NCBI GenBank assembly: GCA_001769805.1
Contig: MEPO01000032.1
Location: forward strand, 1 to 64,000
Direction: 5' to 3'
Length of the DNA stretch: 64,000 nucleotides
Source of the DNA: Bdellovibrionales bacterium GWA1_52_35
Lineage (GTDB): Bacteria; Bdellovibrionota; UBA1018
Shown piece by piece: positions 48,577-58,369 of the stretch. Under the pieces are notes generated by a model that was not told the DNA's origin, made no database searches, and saw only the letters and a program-made list of their open reading frames with translations. A program made the translations under genes and the position numbers. Each line of letters begins with the position of its first letter. The stretch's first letter is position 1.

Positions 48577-50479
48577 TCTGTGATCCGATTTCGATCACCT
48601 GATCCGCAGGAAGGCTGAAGTATTCAGCCGCCGAACGGGCGTTTCGTGACATGAAGACAAAGAGTTTTTTACGCCAGAGCGCCATGCCGCTGTCTCCGGT
48701 GGTCACAAAAGATTCGCGCCCCAGGAAATAGCTGATCCTCTTCCGCTCGATTCTCAACCCGGAAGCTTCACAGCGGCTCAGAATTTCATCCATTCTGGGG
48801 TTTTCCATATAGCCATAGCGGGCAATCACTTTCACAAATCCGTGCTCAAGATCCGTCACGCGTACGCGTTCCATCATCGGGATTTCAGGCTCATGTTCCG
48901 TAATGACGGATACGAGAAGCACCTGCTCGTGCAGGATTTGATTATGTTTGAAATGGTGCAGGAGGACGGAAGGCGCAATGTCTTTCGTCAAAGTCATGAA
49001 GACCGCGGTCCCTTTCGCCCGGGGAGGAGGGGATTCATCGAGCTTTTTAAAGAATACATCGAGCCCGACCGCAGACGTGCGCATCCGGTCGGCGACAGAT
49101 GTGCGTCCCCGTTTCCAGGTGGTCATGATGGAAAGAACGCAAATCGCGATGAGCACGGGAATCCAGCCACCGGCGGCGAGCTTCACGAGATTGGCGGAGA
49201 AGAACGAAATATCGGTGATCAGAAACACCAAGACCAGCAAACTCACGGGAACGAGCGGCCATTTCCAGACGTGCCGGGCTACGAGGAAGAACAGGATCGA
49301 AGTGATCGTCATCGTGCCGGTGACGGCGATGCCGTAAGCAGCCGCGAGCCGGGTGGAGGAACCGAACGCGATGACAAGCGCGATGCAGGAAACCATCAGG
49401 AATAAATTGATCTTCGGGACGTAAATCTGTCCTTCCTGCTCGCGTGAGGTGTACTGGATTGCGGTTCGGGGCAGGAAGCCTAGCTGGACACTCTGGAATG
49501 CAATTGAAAAGGCCCCGGAGATCAGCGCCTGGGAAGCGATCACGGTTGCCGCCGTGGAAATGAAGACGAGCGGATAAATCCACCAGCCGGAGACCAGCGC
49601 AAAGAACGTGTTGCCGAGCGCCGCTTCGCCGCGTTCCAGAATGACGGCACCTTGACCGAAGTAATTCAGAAGGAGCGCCGGAAAAACCACGAAGTACCAG
49701 CCAGCGCGAATCGGCTTTTTTCCGAAATGCCCCATGTCGGCGTAGAGGGCTTCAGCCCCCGTGATGCAAAGGACGACAGAGCCCAGAATGAAAAACCCTC
49801 TCCAGCCGTGTTCGGCAAAGAACTGCACCGCATAGAGCGGATTCACCGCATTCAGGATCTCTGGCCTGCGCAGGATCCATGGAATTCCGATTCCAGCCAG
49901 AGTCAGGAACCAGATCAGGGTTGTCGGCCCGAAAATGGCACCGATCAGGCCGGTTCCGCGTTTCTGGACCGAGAATAAAATCAGGAGAATGATGATCGTC
50001 AGTGGAACGATGAAAGGTTGAAAGGCCGGCGTGGCGACTTCCAGGCCTTCGATCGCGCTGAGAACTGAAATAGCAGGTGTGATCACGCCTTCTCCGAGCA
50101 AAAGCCCGGTTCCAAAAACCCCAAGCACAATCACGAGAAAGCGCAGGGCCGTGTTCTTCTGCTCGGTGAACTTCGGCAGCAGCAGCGCCAGGAGTGCTGT
50201 AATCCCGCCCTCGCCCCCTTTATCCGCTCTTAAAATAAAACTCGAATATTTCAGGACGATCACGAGGGTCAGGGACCAGAAAACGAGGGACAGAATACCG
50301 AGTACGTTATCGGGTGTTAAGACGAGGCCGTGTTCTGGATGGAAACTTTCCCGAATTGCGTAAAGGGGAGAGGTGCCGATATCGCCGAAAACCACGCCGA
50401 GTGCGCCGATGGTCAATTTGAAAACTGACCTGTCATGAGCATGAGGGTCAGGGTGCGCGTGTGATGAATGGACGGCCAT
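48566..50479 (-). CDS. kup: Kup-family potassium uptake transporter
   Basis: 637 residues, inner membrane, about 12 helices then a cytoplasmic C-terminal part of about 170 residues. Potassium/proton symport. GALGVVFGDIGTSPLYAIRE at about 26-45 is the family signature, and ADKGGEGGITALLALL and ALYADMGHFGKKPIR are conserved. A short His-rich N-terminus (VHSSHAHPDPHAHD) precedes the first helix. The start is 109 bases from the divergent barrel gene in an AT-rich gap. Confidence 0.95.
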   Translation of the reverse strand: MAVHSSHAHPDPHAHDRSVFKLTIGALGVVFGDIGTSPLYAIRESFHPEHGLVLTPDNVLGILSLVFWSLTLVIVLKYSSFILRADKGGEGGITALLALLLPKFTEQKNTALRFLVIVLGVFGTGLLLGEGVITPAISVLSAIEGLEVATPAFQPFIVPLTIIILLILFSVQKRGTGLIGAIFGPTTLIWFLTLAGIGIPWILRRPEILNAVNPLYAVQFFAEHGWRGFFILGSVVLCITGAEALYADMGHFGKKPIRAGWYFVVFPALLLNYFGQGAVILERGEAALGNTFFALVSGWWIYPLVFISTAATVIASQALISGAFSIAFQSVQLGFLPRTAIQYTSREQEGQIYVPKINLFLMVSCIALVIAFGSSTRLAAAYGIAVTGTMTITSILFFLVARHVWKWPLVPVSLLVLVFLITDISFFSANLVKLAAGGWIPVLIAICVLSIMTTWKRGRTSVADRMRTSAVGLDVFFKKLDESPPPRAKGTAVFMTLTKDIAPSVLLHHFKHNQILHEQVLLVSVITEHEPEIPMMERVRVTDLEHGFVKVIARYGYMENPRMDEILSRCEASGLRIERKRISYFLGRESFVTTGDSGMALWRKKLFVFMSRNARSAAEYFSLPADQVIEIGSQIKI

Positions 50480-50587
50480 TTCCTACTTCTTACCCAACGG
50501 GGCTTTGAGATCAATTGCAAATATTCGAAATAATGAGTTATTTTTAAAATGTTGACGATTTTTGTCAAGTTTTATATTCAGTCTGCG

Positions 50588-51958
50588 ATGAACGCTTCGC
50601 TTTTTCCGGATCATTTGCCTTCGCCGCCTTCGCGGCGCTCTTGGCACTCGCGGTTTTTGTGGCTTCCGCAACTGGGATTTGGTCTCGGCCTGGTCCTCAG
50701 TTCGCAGCTGGCCTTTGGTCCACAGCTCTGGGCAGCCGTAGCCCCGAGCTCCCATTTGAGTTTGGGCGCCGAGCAGTTTGCGCGCGAAAACCGCGCAGAT
50801 CCTAAAGTGGAACTCAACCTGTTCTGGGCAAGTGAGCAGAACAACAGAGAACTCAGACTTTATTCTTTTTTCGAAAGCGGTCAGGGCGGCGACAGAAGTT
50901 TCGATCTGGATCGGGCGGTCGTTCGGGTTCCCACGACCAGTACCTCGGCGGGCGGGTACTTCTGGCTGGGGCGGACTCATCCCCTTGAAGAGGGGGCTCA
51001 GGGGCTCCCGGTCGAAACCACGAGTGCCATCGGCGCCCACTGGGTTCAGAACCAATCGGACGCACTCAATCCCCGTGCCTCAGGCTGGATCGGTGCCGGC
51101 TGGAGCGGAAATTTCGAAAAATTCTCCCTCGATGCGGCGGCTTCCCCGCTCTTTTTGCCCTCGTTCGGACCCCGCCTGGATCTTTCCGAAACTGATGCCG
51201 TATCGGGTTCCCGTTACGCCCGGTTACCGCCCCAATTCGTGAACAGCAAAAGAGCGCTCGTCGCGATCCGGTATAAAGTAGAAACGGGGAGTATCAAAAA
51301 CATCGTTCTTCAGCATCAGGCGTACGTGGCCTTCGGCAAGCGCACTGAGCTCGGGACCTTTCGTTTGCTGGGGTGGTCAGCCCCTTCGCCCGATCCGGAG
51401 TTGGATGTTTCGGATATCATTCGCGTGAACTCTGAAGATGCCAATGCACTGGTGACGGCAGCTCCGAGATTTCCGCGGCAGAATTTCGTCGCTTTTCAAT
51501 GGAGGTTTCAGGGGAAGTTTCAGGGCGCAAATTCCAGCACGACACCCTTGGCAGTTTTCGAAAGCGCTTACGAGACGGGCAAAGCGAATCTTTCCACTTC
51601 GCTGAGTGTCCGTCTTTTGAAGTTCCTGAGACTGGGCGTGCTTCAGACCTCCGCTCTCGGGCAACAGGCCCTGGCCTCCAATCCGGCCCTGGATTCTGCA
51701 AGTTACGCCGAGGATCTCGTCTGGACCGAACTCTCGAGTTCTCTGTTTCAGCAGCGGCTCAGGGCTGCTTTGCGCTGGGAGCAGCATTGGACTTCCGACC
51801 GGCAGGGCACCTGGGTCCGCCCGCTTTTGGAGTACTCTCCTGAAAAACGCCTCATTCTTTTTGCACAGGCCAACCTGCTCGCAGGTCAGGCGGCAAGTTA
51901 TTTCGGCGCCTGGCGCTCTCTGGATTCCGTGAACACGGGGGTGAGTTACCTATGGTAA
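50588..51958 (+). CDS. Outer-membrane beta-barrel-like exported protein
   Basis: About 457 residues from ATG 50588 (an in-frame TTG-type start lies upstream). A long basic N-terminus precedes a hydrophobic stretch LGFGLGLVLSSQLAFG and a likely cleavage after AAVA. The rest alternates polar and hydrophobic residues like porin strands, and the last residue is Trp (GVSYLW), the terminal aromatic of many barrels recognised by BamA. It overlaps the following lipoprotein by seven bases. The gap upstream holds TTGACG (50552-50557) and TATATT with short spacing. Function unknown. Confidence 0.6.
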   Translation: MNASLFPDHLPSPPSRRSWHSRFLWLPQLGFGLGLVLSSQLAFGPQLWAAVAPSSHLSLGAEQFARENRADPKVELNLFWASEQNNRELRLYSFFESGQGGDRSFDLDRAVVRVPTTSTSAGGYFWLGRTHPLEEGAQGLPVETTSAIGAHWVQNQSDALNPRASGWIGAGWSGNFEKFSLDAAASPLFLPSFGPRLDLSETDAVSGSRYARLPPQFVNSKRALVAIRYKVETGSIKNIVLQHQAYVAFGKRTELGTFRLLGWSAPSPDPELDVSDIIRVNSEDANALVTAAPRFPRQNFVAFQWRFQGKFQGANSSTTPLAVFESAYETGKANLSTSLSVRLLKFLRLGVLQTSALGQQALASNPALDSASYAEDLVWTELSSSLFQQRLRAALRWEQHWTSDRQGTWVRPLLEYSPEKRLILFAQANLLAGQAASYFGAWRSLDSVNTGVSYLW

Positions 51959-54345
51959 GGACCAAGTCCGCCCTTTTCTACGCGGTCGCGTCCTGTCTTC
52001 TGGTGACTTCCATTTCGGGTTGCTCTTTGAAAAGGTTCTGGGGCGAACCGGCGGCCAACGGAGGCGTGATCGAAATGCCGGCCTCCACCGGTGAGTGTCG
52101 CCCTCTCAGCCGTATTCTGGAAGCGGAAGACGAGGAGTCCCAAGCGACACTCAATTGCTGGGCGGGAACGCTGGAGCAGATCTGGACCCGGATTGCCGGG
52201 CGCGAGCGTGACGTGCTTTCGAATGACGAAATCAATGTCCTGGTCAAAAAGGGAATCCTGACGTTCGGCGGCGGGATCGAAAGTGACCAGGCGAAACTGG
52301 TCGGGATCCGCAGGCTCCTGGGGCTCGGCAATTCCCTGCACCGGAGCGAGTTGAAGTCGTGGATCGATTTGTTCAAATCCAAGCGCGTGGACCTCCGGCT
52401 GCTCTACTCGAATTATCAGCTTCGCTCCCAAAAGCTGCTCAAATTGCAGTACTCCGACATCGCGCTTGCGGCTTCGGCTCTCGGGCCGGTTCTCCAGAAG
52501 ATGAACTGGTCGATGAGCTCTGCCGAGCTGAGTGCAACACTTCTGGGCGTCTTGGACGTGAAGGATCCGGAAGTGCGCAAGATGTTTGAGCCGGCAAGTG
52601 CGCTCGCTATCAATTTCCTGAATTCCATATGCCCCTCTTTTACCGCCAAGGACATGTGGAGCACCAGTGAACTCGGTACCTGTCTGGTGAAGGGAACCCA
52701 ACACTTTGCGGTGGGTGCGGCCTGGTTTGAATTTGTTTTTGATCCTGTGGACGTGGATTATTTGCTAATTGCGAAAGCCCGGGATGGACTTGAGGCCGTT
52801 TATCCGCGGGTGGAAAGCTGGTTCAAAGACCCTTCCCTGACGAAGTTTGCAGTTCAACGCGTTCTGGATTTCAGTCTCGCGATGGGAGTGACACCTCCGG
52901 AGAGCCTGACACGATCTCTGGATATCCTGAGCCGCTTCAACGACAAATCCAGTGGCGATTTTTTCGATCCCACGCTTTATTCCAGACTTTTTGGAATATT
53001 CGCAAAATTTCAAGATGAACTTCTGGTCAGCATGGAGCCTTTCATTCGGGCGCAGCTCCGAGGGGCTTGCGCCAATGCCCAGGCCGAAAACTGGCACACG
53101 TGCATACTGGACGTGCCGAGCCGCTTCGCTCGGGCGGAATTCCCGCTCCGACGCGCTTTGCAGATCAAGAACGTGCGCTACGGGATGAAGGTGGATCCCT
53201 TCAATGGAAACCGGTTCTCGTGGATTCTGTTTTACGATCGGATTGCCGCAGAAATGATTACCGCCTTTGCCGGTTTCAGCAAGGACGGCAAGAAAGAGAC
53301 CGTGATTCGCTCTCAGCTCGGGGATGATTCGGACCCAGTGGTGCAGCTGATCAGTGGTGGCCTGGAATCGTACGAAACCGTGCGTGGGTTCATTGTGAAT
53401 ATCCAGCGCAAGATTCAGGGCCTGCCGTTCGTGGATTCCAATACGTTCCAGAAACTGCGCTTCCTGAATCCCAAAGGCCTGGCCCGGCTTGTGACAATGA
53501 CCAACCAGCTTCTGGTTCAAAGGTCTTTTGAAGACCGCAATTCCTTCGAAAAAGCAGCGGCCATGTTGACCAATCTTTCACCGGAATCTCCGGTTTATCT
53601 GGACCGGCTGGCGCTGGCGGCTGTCCTGAATCTGGTCGACAGTCTGGGGGCCTACAAACAAGTCTACTTGCACCATCTCCAAGCGATCGATTCGCGCGAT
53701 ATGCGCGTCTGGTCCAAGCAGGAGGAACTCGACTCGGGTGTGGATTATCTGATTTCCCGTGAGGATTTCCGGCAGTCGCTCTCAGAGTTGCTTCGGGATA
53801 ATTTCCCCCGGACGTTTGAGAGCTGCATGGAGTTTCATTTTGAGACCTCCTGTGCGATCGCCTTTGATCAGATCCTTCCGGATGTGGACGGCAAGCCCGG
53901 TTTCATCCATCTCGGGGATCTGGACGCGGTCACGATCATGGCCTCGGCAATGGAAGGGCTTTTTGACACCTGTGATCAGTCGGGCGACGGGAAGCTTTCG
54001 TGGTCTCTGTTTGATGGCAATGACGAGCTGGATTGCGCCTATGTCAAAATCAAAGACACGATCAAACGGCTAATCCAGGCCCGGATTATTTCGTCGTCCA
54101 AAACGGAACGCGCCGGGATCAACTTCCTGCTCGATTTCATGAATGCGAATGTCCTGACACGCGCCATGGGCAAGGCTTCGCTGATGCGCGGAACCAAGAG
54201 CAACATGATCGTGAACTGGCCCTTGTTCTGGATGAACCGGGATGCTTCGATCGGGTCTGTGTACGGCCTGCTTGCGGACGTCATAGATCATGACGAGGTC
54301 AATCGGCTGCGCAAGCAGCAGAAGCCGAACTTGAGTTTCTACTAG
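51952..54345 (+). CDS. Large lipoprotein with EF-hand-like loops
   Basis: 797 residues with a lipoprotein signal ending SISGC (Cys24). Mostly helical; no known family seen. Near residue 674 the sequence CDQSGDGKLSWSLFDGNDELDC has D-x-S-x-D-G spacing like an EF-hand or dockerin loop, but position 12 is not acidic, so calcium binding is uncertain. A pair of Cys brackets the loop. Translationally coupled to the barrel gene upstream by a seven-base overlap, so the two may form one outer-membrane complex, barrel plus periplasmic lipoprotein. Confidence 0.6.
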   Translation: MVRTKSALFYAVASCLLVTSISGCSLKRFWGEPAANGGVIEMPASTGECRPLSRILEAEDEESQATLNCWAGTLEQIWTRIAGRERDVLSNDEINVLVKKGILTFGGGIESDQAKLVGIRRLLGLGNSLHRSELKSWIDLFKSKRVDLRLLYSNYQLRSQKLLKLQYSDIALAASALGPVLQKMNWSMSSAELSATLLGVLDVKDPEVRKMFEPASALAINFLNSICPSFTAKDMWSTSELGTCLVKGTQHFAVGAAWFEFVFDPVDVDYLLIAKARDGLEAVYPRVESWFKDPSLTKFAVQRVLDFSLAMGVTPPESLTRSLDILSRFNDKSSGDFFDPTLYSRLFGIFAKFQDELLVSMEPFIRAQLRGACANAQAENWHTCILDVPSRFARAEFPLRRALQIKNVRYGMKVDPFNGNRFSWILFYDRIAAEMITAFAGFSKDGKKETVIRSQLGDDSDPVVQLISGGLESYETVRGFIVNIQRKIQGLPFVDSNTFQKLRFLNPKGLARLVTMTNQLLVQRSFEDRNSFEKAAAMLTNLSPESPVYLDRLALAAVLNLVDSLGAYKQVYLHHLQAIDSRDMRVWSKQEELDSGVDYLISREDFRQSLSELLRDNFPRTFESCMEFHFETSCAIAFDQILPDVDGKPGFIHLGDLDAVTIMASAMEGLFDTCDQSGDGKLSWSLFDGNDELDCAYVKIKDTIKRLIQARIISSSKTERAGINFLLDFMNANVLTRAMGKASLMRGTKSNMIVNWPLFWMNRDASIGSVYGLLADVIDHDEVNRLRKQQKPNLSFY

Positions 54346-54386
54346 GCTGCCGGAATGCGGCTTGCAGTTTTCCGGGCGGAGACCCC

Positions 54387-54986
54387 ATGACAAAATCAAC
54401 CGGCATGCCAAAATTACCCAGTATTTTTCAAAGCTCTCCGTTTCAAGGATATCAGAGCGGAGATGAAATCCCGCTCGGTTCGTACGCTGCGATTTTAGGC
54501 GTTTACAGTATGCTTTTGGGAACGTTCATTTTTGATTCGGCCAAGAATGATTCCAAAAAGCTGAGATCCCGAGACCTGATCCTGCTGGCGGTCGCGACGC
54601 ATAAGATTTCGCGAGCCATCACAAAAGGTGCGGTGACGGCTCCTTTGCGCGCACCATTTTCGACTTACAAAGAAGACCTCGGTTATGGGGAGATCAATGA
54701 TAACCCCCGCGGAACTGGCTTCAGGCAGGTCGTGGGAGAGCTTCTGACGTGCAATTACTGCATGAATATGTGGGTGGGACTGGGAGCTCTTGCGGCTTTG
54801 CAGAAATTTCCGAAGCATTCGCGAATTCTGCTCAATCTCTTTGCTGCAGTTGCTGGTGCTGATTTTCTGCATGTTTTATATGAAGCAATCCGGACGCAGG
54901 AAAATCTGCTGACCATCGAAGAAGAGTTGCGGGAGAACCATAAGGGAAAATTTCCAGTAATCGACACGGGGACGACGGCCGCTTGA
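54387..54986 (+). CDS. DUF1360 membrane protein
   Basis: 199 residues. The signature GELLTCNYCMNMWVGLGALAAL with its CxxC and W, and VATHKISRAITKGAVTAPLRAPF, match DUF1360 proteins. Three hydrophobic segments (about 30-50, 55-70, 120-160). Function unknown in the family. It begins 41 bases after the lipoprotein stop. Its stop is directly adjacent to the stop of the convergent barrel gene, with no terminator between. Confidence 0.75.
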   Translation: MTKSTGMPKLPSIFQSSPFQGYQSGDEIPLGSYAAILGVYSMLLGTFIFDSAKNDSKKLRSRDLILLAVATHKISRAITKGAVTAPLRAPFSTYKEDLGYGEINDNPRGTGFRQVVGELLTCNYCMNMWVGLGALAALQKFPKHSRILLNLFAAVAGADFLHVLYEAIRTQENLLTIEEELRENHKGKFPVIDTGTTAA

Positions 54987-56024
54987 TCAGAAACGTAATC
55001 CAAACGACCCCTGCCAGATTCGTTCAGCTTTGGACTGGTAGATGGAGTTCAGCCCGATTCCCCAGGTTCCAGTGTTAAAGACCATCCGGCGTGCGTCAAA
55101 TGTCGCACCGGCTCCCCAATAACCGCCGTAGATTCCGCCCTGCGCTTTGAGTTCCCCACCACCGAAGCGGACGAACGAAACGTTCACGCCCGCGCCCAGA
55201 AGCGCGCGCAGTTCAGGCACAGTAGTGATGCCGTGCACGTAGTCCCAATTGCGGGGCAAGATATCGACCGGAATGGGTTGGGGGCCAGAAATCAGGTGAA
55301 TACCCAGGAAGTAGGCTCTCGCGAAGGTGATGGATTTCCACCGATGGTTCAACGTGGTTGCCTGGAGATTGGAGCGATACGAAGACGCCTGGTAATCCAC
55401 CGAAGTTCCAATTTGTGTCTCGTGATGGGCGGGGGTTTCAATTCGGAGGCCTACGTCCGTTCCAATGATCTGCACGGTTTCCTGCTGCTGGGGGACCTGC
55501 TCCAAAAGGTCGGTGCTGATGCCGTCGATTCGTTTTCCACTTCCCATTCCGGCAGTCACCCCCAAGCGCAAGCGCAGTGCGGAATCATAGAAGGCACTTT
55601 CGATACCGGTCGAAACACTTCCCATGCTCAGGACCCGGGCATGAAGTTCGGAAACGACAGGATTCTCGGTCATGGCCCAGGAAGTTCCTTCTCCGGAGGC
55701 TTCAAAATAAAAGTCATCGAGGCAAGTTCTGATCCTGAGTCGCGCGAAGGCATCCTGATTGTCGCCGTAACGGTCACGAAGCGTGCGCTCCAGCCGAACA
55801 GGGCTGCCGCGTGATCCGTCGAGGTCCTGAACAGCGTTCCAGAAGTCTGTCGACTGGGCCGCCGAAAGTTCGACGCTTGAACTGAAGTGCTCACTCATCG
55901 CAAACGCGAAATGATTCGAGGCGAGCAGGGGCAATAAGAAAAGCAGGGTCCAAGCCGCGCCTGCTGATTTCCTGCCGCTCTTAAATTTGTCGTTCTTAAA
56001 TTCGAAAAATAGACCACTGCTCAC
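54987..56024 (-). CDS. Predicted outer-membrane beta-barrel protein
   Basis: About 345 residues from GTG 56024, which has CAGGG just upstream; TTG 56036 is an alternative. A basic N-terminus and a hydrophobic core (TLLFLLPLLASNHFAFA) form the signal peptide. The mature chain alternates hydrophobic and polar residues and ends WQGSFGLRF, a terminal Phe typical of BamA substrates. RLRIRTCLDDFYFEASGEG has one Cys. Function unrecognised. It is the second barrel in this block, opposite in direction to its neighbours and adjacent to the lipoprotein gene at 56239. Confidence 0.6.
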   Translation of the reverse strand: MSSGLFFEFKNDKFKSGRKSAGAAWTLLFLLPLLASNHFAFAMSEHFSSSVELSAAQSTDFWNAVQDLDGSRGSPVRLERTLRDRYGDNQDAFARLRIRTCLDDFYFEASGEGTSWAMTENPVVSELHARVLSMGSVSTGIESAFYDSALRLRLGVTAGMGSGKRIDGISTDLLEQVPQQQETVQIIGTDVGLRIETPAHHETQIGTSVDYQASSYRSNLQATTLNHRWKSITFARAYFLGIHLISGPQPIPVDILPRNWDYVHGITTVPELRALLGAGVNVSFVRFGGGELKAQGGIYGGYWGAGATFDARRMVFNTGTWGIGLNSIYQSKAERIWQGSFGLRF

Positions 56025-56098
56025 CTGGCCCTGCAAAGCAAGCCAAGTGCCATGGGAAGTTTATGAAAATACATTGGTATTACAGGATTAAGCCTCAG

Positions 56099-56131
56099 GT
56101 CCGGGTGTGCCTTGACTGACCAGGCCCGGAC
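56099..56131 (+). other. Hairpin in the 200-base gap before a lipoprotein gene
   Basis: GTCCGGG (56099-56105) and CCCGGAC (56125-56131) form a perfect 7-bp GC stem around a 19-base loop that can pair further (CCT with AGG). No T tract follows, so it is not a standard terminator. It may be an operator or an RNA element in the 5' region of the gene starting at 56239. The rest of the gap shows nothing definite. Confidence 0.4.
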
Positions 56132-56238
56132 GACTGTCGAAGGGCTAGACAGAGGAGACTGAGTTTTCTGCGGTTTTGTTCGGGATTTCAGAAATCGGCG
56201 CTTGGCTTCCGTCTTGCTTTACAAGGCTGCGGAGTGGA

Positions 56239-57771
56239 GTGAAATTGGGTAATCAATCCGTGAAAAAGTTTGCAGTGGTTTTCGGTCTCGGGCTGCTGCT
56301 TTTGCTCTCGGGCTGTTCTTCCTCGAAAAATTCGCGGACGAGTGCTCTTGAATTCGCACACGATCTCCTCGATCAGAAGCAATATAGCGATGCAGTACCG
56401 TTTTTAGCGGATCTGCTGCACGATTATCCCGGCGATTTGGATGTGGCGTCACTGCTCGCCAACGCTCATCTCGGGAGGGCCGGAATCGAAATTTTACCGA
56501 TCATCACGGCGGTGATGGGCGTGCAGGACGAAGTGCCGCTTAAACTTCACCAAGAACCGGTCTGCCCGCGGGGGGCGGTCGAAAATCTCACCGAGCTTGA
56601 ATATGATTGCCTGATCTACCGCTTTTTAAAAAGGGCGCCCGCTGCGGATCATCCGGATGTGCTGGCGGCGCGTGATCTCTTTCGTAAATATTTTCCCGAC
56701 GCCGCGAAACAGAGTTCCAGTATCAATTTCGTTGCCGGGTTTGCGGAGGCCGCTTCGGCTCTAAGCAGGCTCAAGATATTACTGAATGCGGATTTCGTCG
56801 CCCAGATGGATTACGGAGTGAAAGTGAATCCCAAGCTCTTCCCGTACGATCCGGCGATTCATCATTCCAAAAGTCTGATTTCCGAAATCAACTGGGGCCT
56901 CGAGCGGTTCCGGGGTTCGTATAGCCGGTTCACCAGTCTCGTCCAAAGCTTGAATGGCCAGGCCTTATGGAAGATCGGTTCGCAGACTCTGGTTTTTGAC
57001 GAGTCGATCAAGACTTCCGATATTTTAAGATTTGCCGCCGCAGTTGCCCAGGAGAAGACCTTGCCCTTGGACAAATATTTAAGTGAGGTCGCTACTGAAA
57101 ATATGGGTGAGATGAGTGCGGGGCTTTTGGAAATCATTAAGGCTGCAAGTCCAGTTCCGATGATGGCCAGTACCCTGGGTGGCTACGCGCTTTCGGTGCA
57201 TTTTGGTAATTACCTGGCAGGTGTTTTGGGAGCGATGGCGGAATCGCTTGATAAGGATGTAGAAGTCACATTTTTTGAACTCGCCTGGAAGAATCCCCCT
57301 CTCATTGTCCGGAACTTTCTAGCGGCTGCAGAGAAGTCCTGGGACATCGAGTCCGGGGCGCCTTTGCTGAGTTATTATGATGAGACGGAAGCCGCCTGGA
57401 TGGATCTGAAGGGAATTCTCAATGACTGGAAGGCGTGGCTGAATGACGATATGGAGCCCGAGACCAAGTCCGCAACGTTGAGTGCGATCACTGCCGACGC
57501 GGCCCCTACTCATGAGCAGCTATTGTTCCCGAGTGAGTTCGATCCGCCTCAGATTACGGCCTGGGTACAGAATGTGATGGGTTTCATTGCCTATGAGCTG
57601 ACAGGCTTTGGAATGCTGCCCGGTGCGCCAGCTCCTTCTGGTTTCTCGACACCGGCCATGGCTCTCCTCATGCCCACGCAACTGACAGAAGCCACAGTTT
57701 TACTCGAGCGCACGGATGTCTGGATGACGGCGAATTTTTATCCGATGAAGACTTGGGTGAGGACTTACTAG
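56239..57771 (+). CDS. Lipoprotein with TPR-like N-terminus
   Basis: 510 residues from GTG 56239, chosen because GGAG lies at 56231-56234; a frame beginning at 56176 would add 21 unsupported residues. Lipoprotein signal ends LLLLLSGC. The first mature segment reads like a tetratricopeptide unit (ALEFAHDLLDQKQYSDAVPFLADLLHDYPGDLDVASLLANAHLG). The rest is helical with no family recognised. Placed between two predicted barrels, it may assist outer-membrane assembly or form a complex with them. A similar single-copy lipoprotein style is common in predatory Bdellovibrionota, by memory only. Confidence 0.6.
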   Translation: MKLGNQSVKKFAVVFGLGLLLLLSGCSSSKNSRTSALEFAHDLLDQKQYSDAVPFLADLLHDYPGDLDVASLLANAHLGRAGIEILPIITAVMGVQDEVPLKLHQEPVCPRGAVENLTELEYDCLIYRFLKRAPAADHPDVLAARDLFRKYFPDAAKQSSSINFVAGFAEAASALSRLKILLNADFVAQMDYGVKVNPKLFPYDPAIHHSKSLISEINWGLERFRGSYSRFTSLVQSLNGQALWKIGSQTLVFDESIKTSDILRFAAAVAQEKTLPLDKYLSEVATENMGEMSAGLLEIIKAASPVPMMASTLGGYALSVHFGNYLAGVLGAMAESLDKDVEVTFFELAWKNPPLIVRNFLAAAEKSWDIESGAPLLSYYDETEAAWMDLKGILNDWKAWLNDDMEPETKSATLSAITADAAPTHEQLLFPSEFDPPQITAWVQNVMGFIAYELTGFGMLPGAPAPSGFSTPAMALLMPTQLTEATVLLERTDVWMTANFYPMKTWVRTY

Positions 57772-57814
57772 GATCTATTTGATGAAGCCGGGGTAAGCTG
57801 CTAATTTCTAGCGA

Positions 57815-58369
57815 TTGATTTTAAAATCCCGTTTCACCCTGATCTTCATTTCCGCTGCACTTCTATCGTGCACGCACGCTTTTGCGAGCCCTTCTGTCTG
57901 GCTTTCCGGCGCGGCCGGTCCGAGTCTGCTCAGCGAATCGGGGTTCCACACGGGACTACATCCGAGTATCAGCCCATTTTTAGGCTTTGAAGCCGCCTAT
58001 AACATCCGCGATGTGCTTTATATGGGAGGCTTTTACGATTTGAATTTGATGTCGGTAGAGAAGGGGAACTCTTTGCAAGGCGCAGATCTCCACTTCCTGG
58101 GCTTTCAGACCCGGGTGCGTCTGGCCCGACCGCAGGACTCCAGCAGCTTTATGGATATCAAGATGGGGCCTGCGCAGCTGAGGACGCAAGGGGCTGCCTC
58201 GCTTTGGGAGTTGGGTTTTGGAGTGGCGTATTCGTATGAGTATCCGTTCTCGCCCGGTCTCAGTATGGGTATCCGGCTAGGCTACCGGTTGATTCATTAC
58301 GAAAGGTCTGCGGGCGAGTTGTCGCTGGGCTTTCTTGAATCAACAGTGCTTCTGAGGGTTGGGTTGTGA
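57815..58369 (+). CDS. Small outer-membrane barrel-like protein
   Basis: 184 residues from TTG 57815 (no ATG or GTG nearby in frame). Signal peptide with a Cys-containing end (ISAALLSCTHAFA-SPS). The mature part of about 160 residues has eight or so Gly/aromatic strands (AAGPSLLSESGFHTG, YNIRDVLYMGGFYDLNL), like an eight-stranded OmpX/OmpA-type barrel, and ends STVLLRVGL. It overlaps the PAP2-like gene by four bases, so the two are co-translated. Confidence 0.55.
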   Translation: MILKSRFTLIFISAALLSCTHAFASPSVWLSGAAGPSLLSESGFHTGLHPSISPFLGFEAAYNIRDVLYMGGFYDLNLMSVEKGNSLQGADLHFLGFQTRVRLARPQDSSSFMDIKMGPAQLRTQGAASLWELGFGVAYSYEYPFSPGLSMGIRLGYRLIHYERSAGELSLGFLESTVLLRVGL

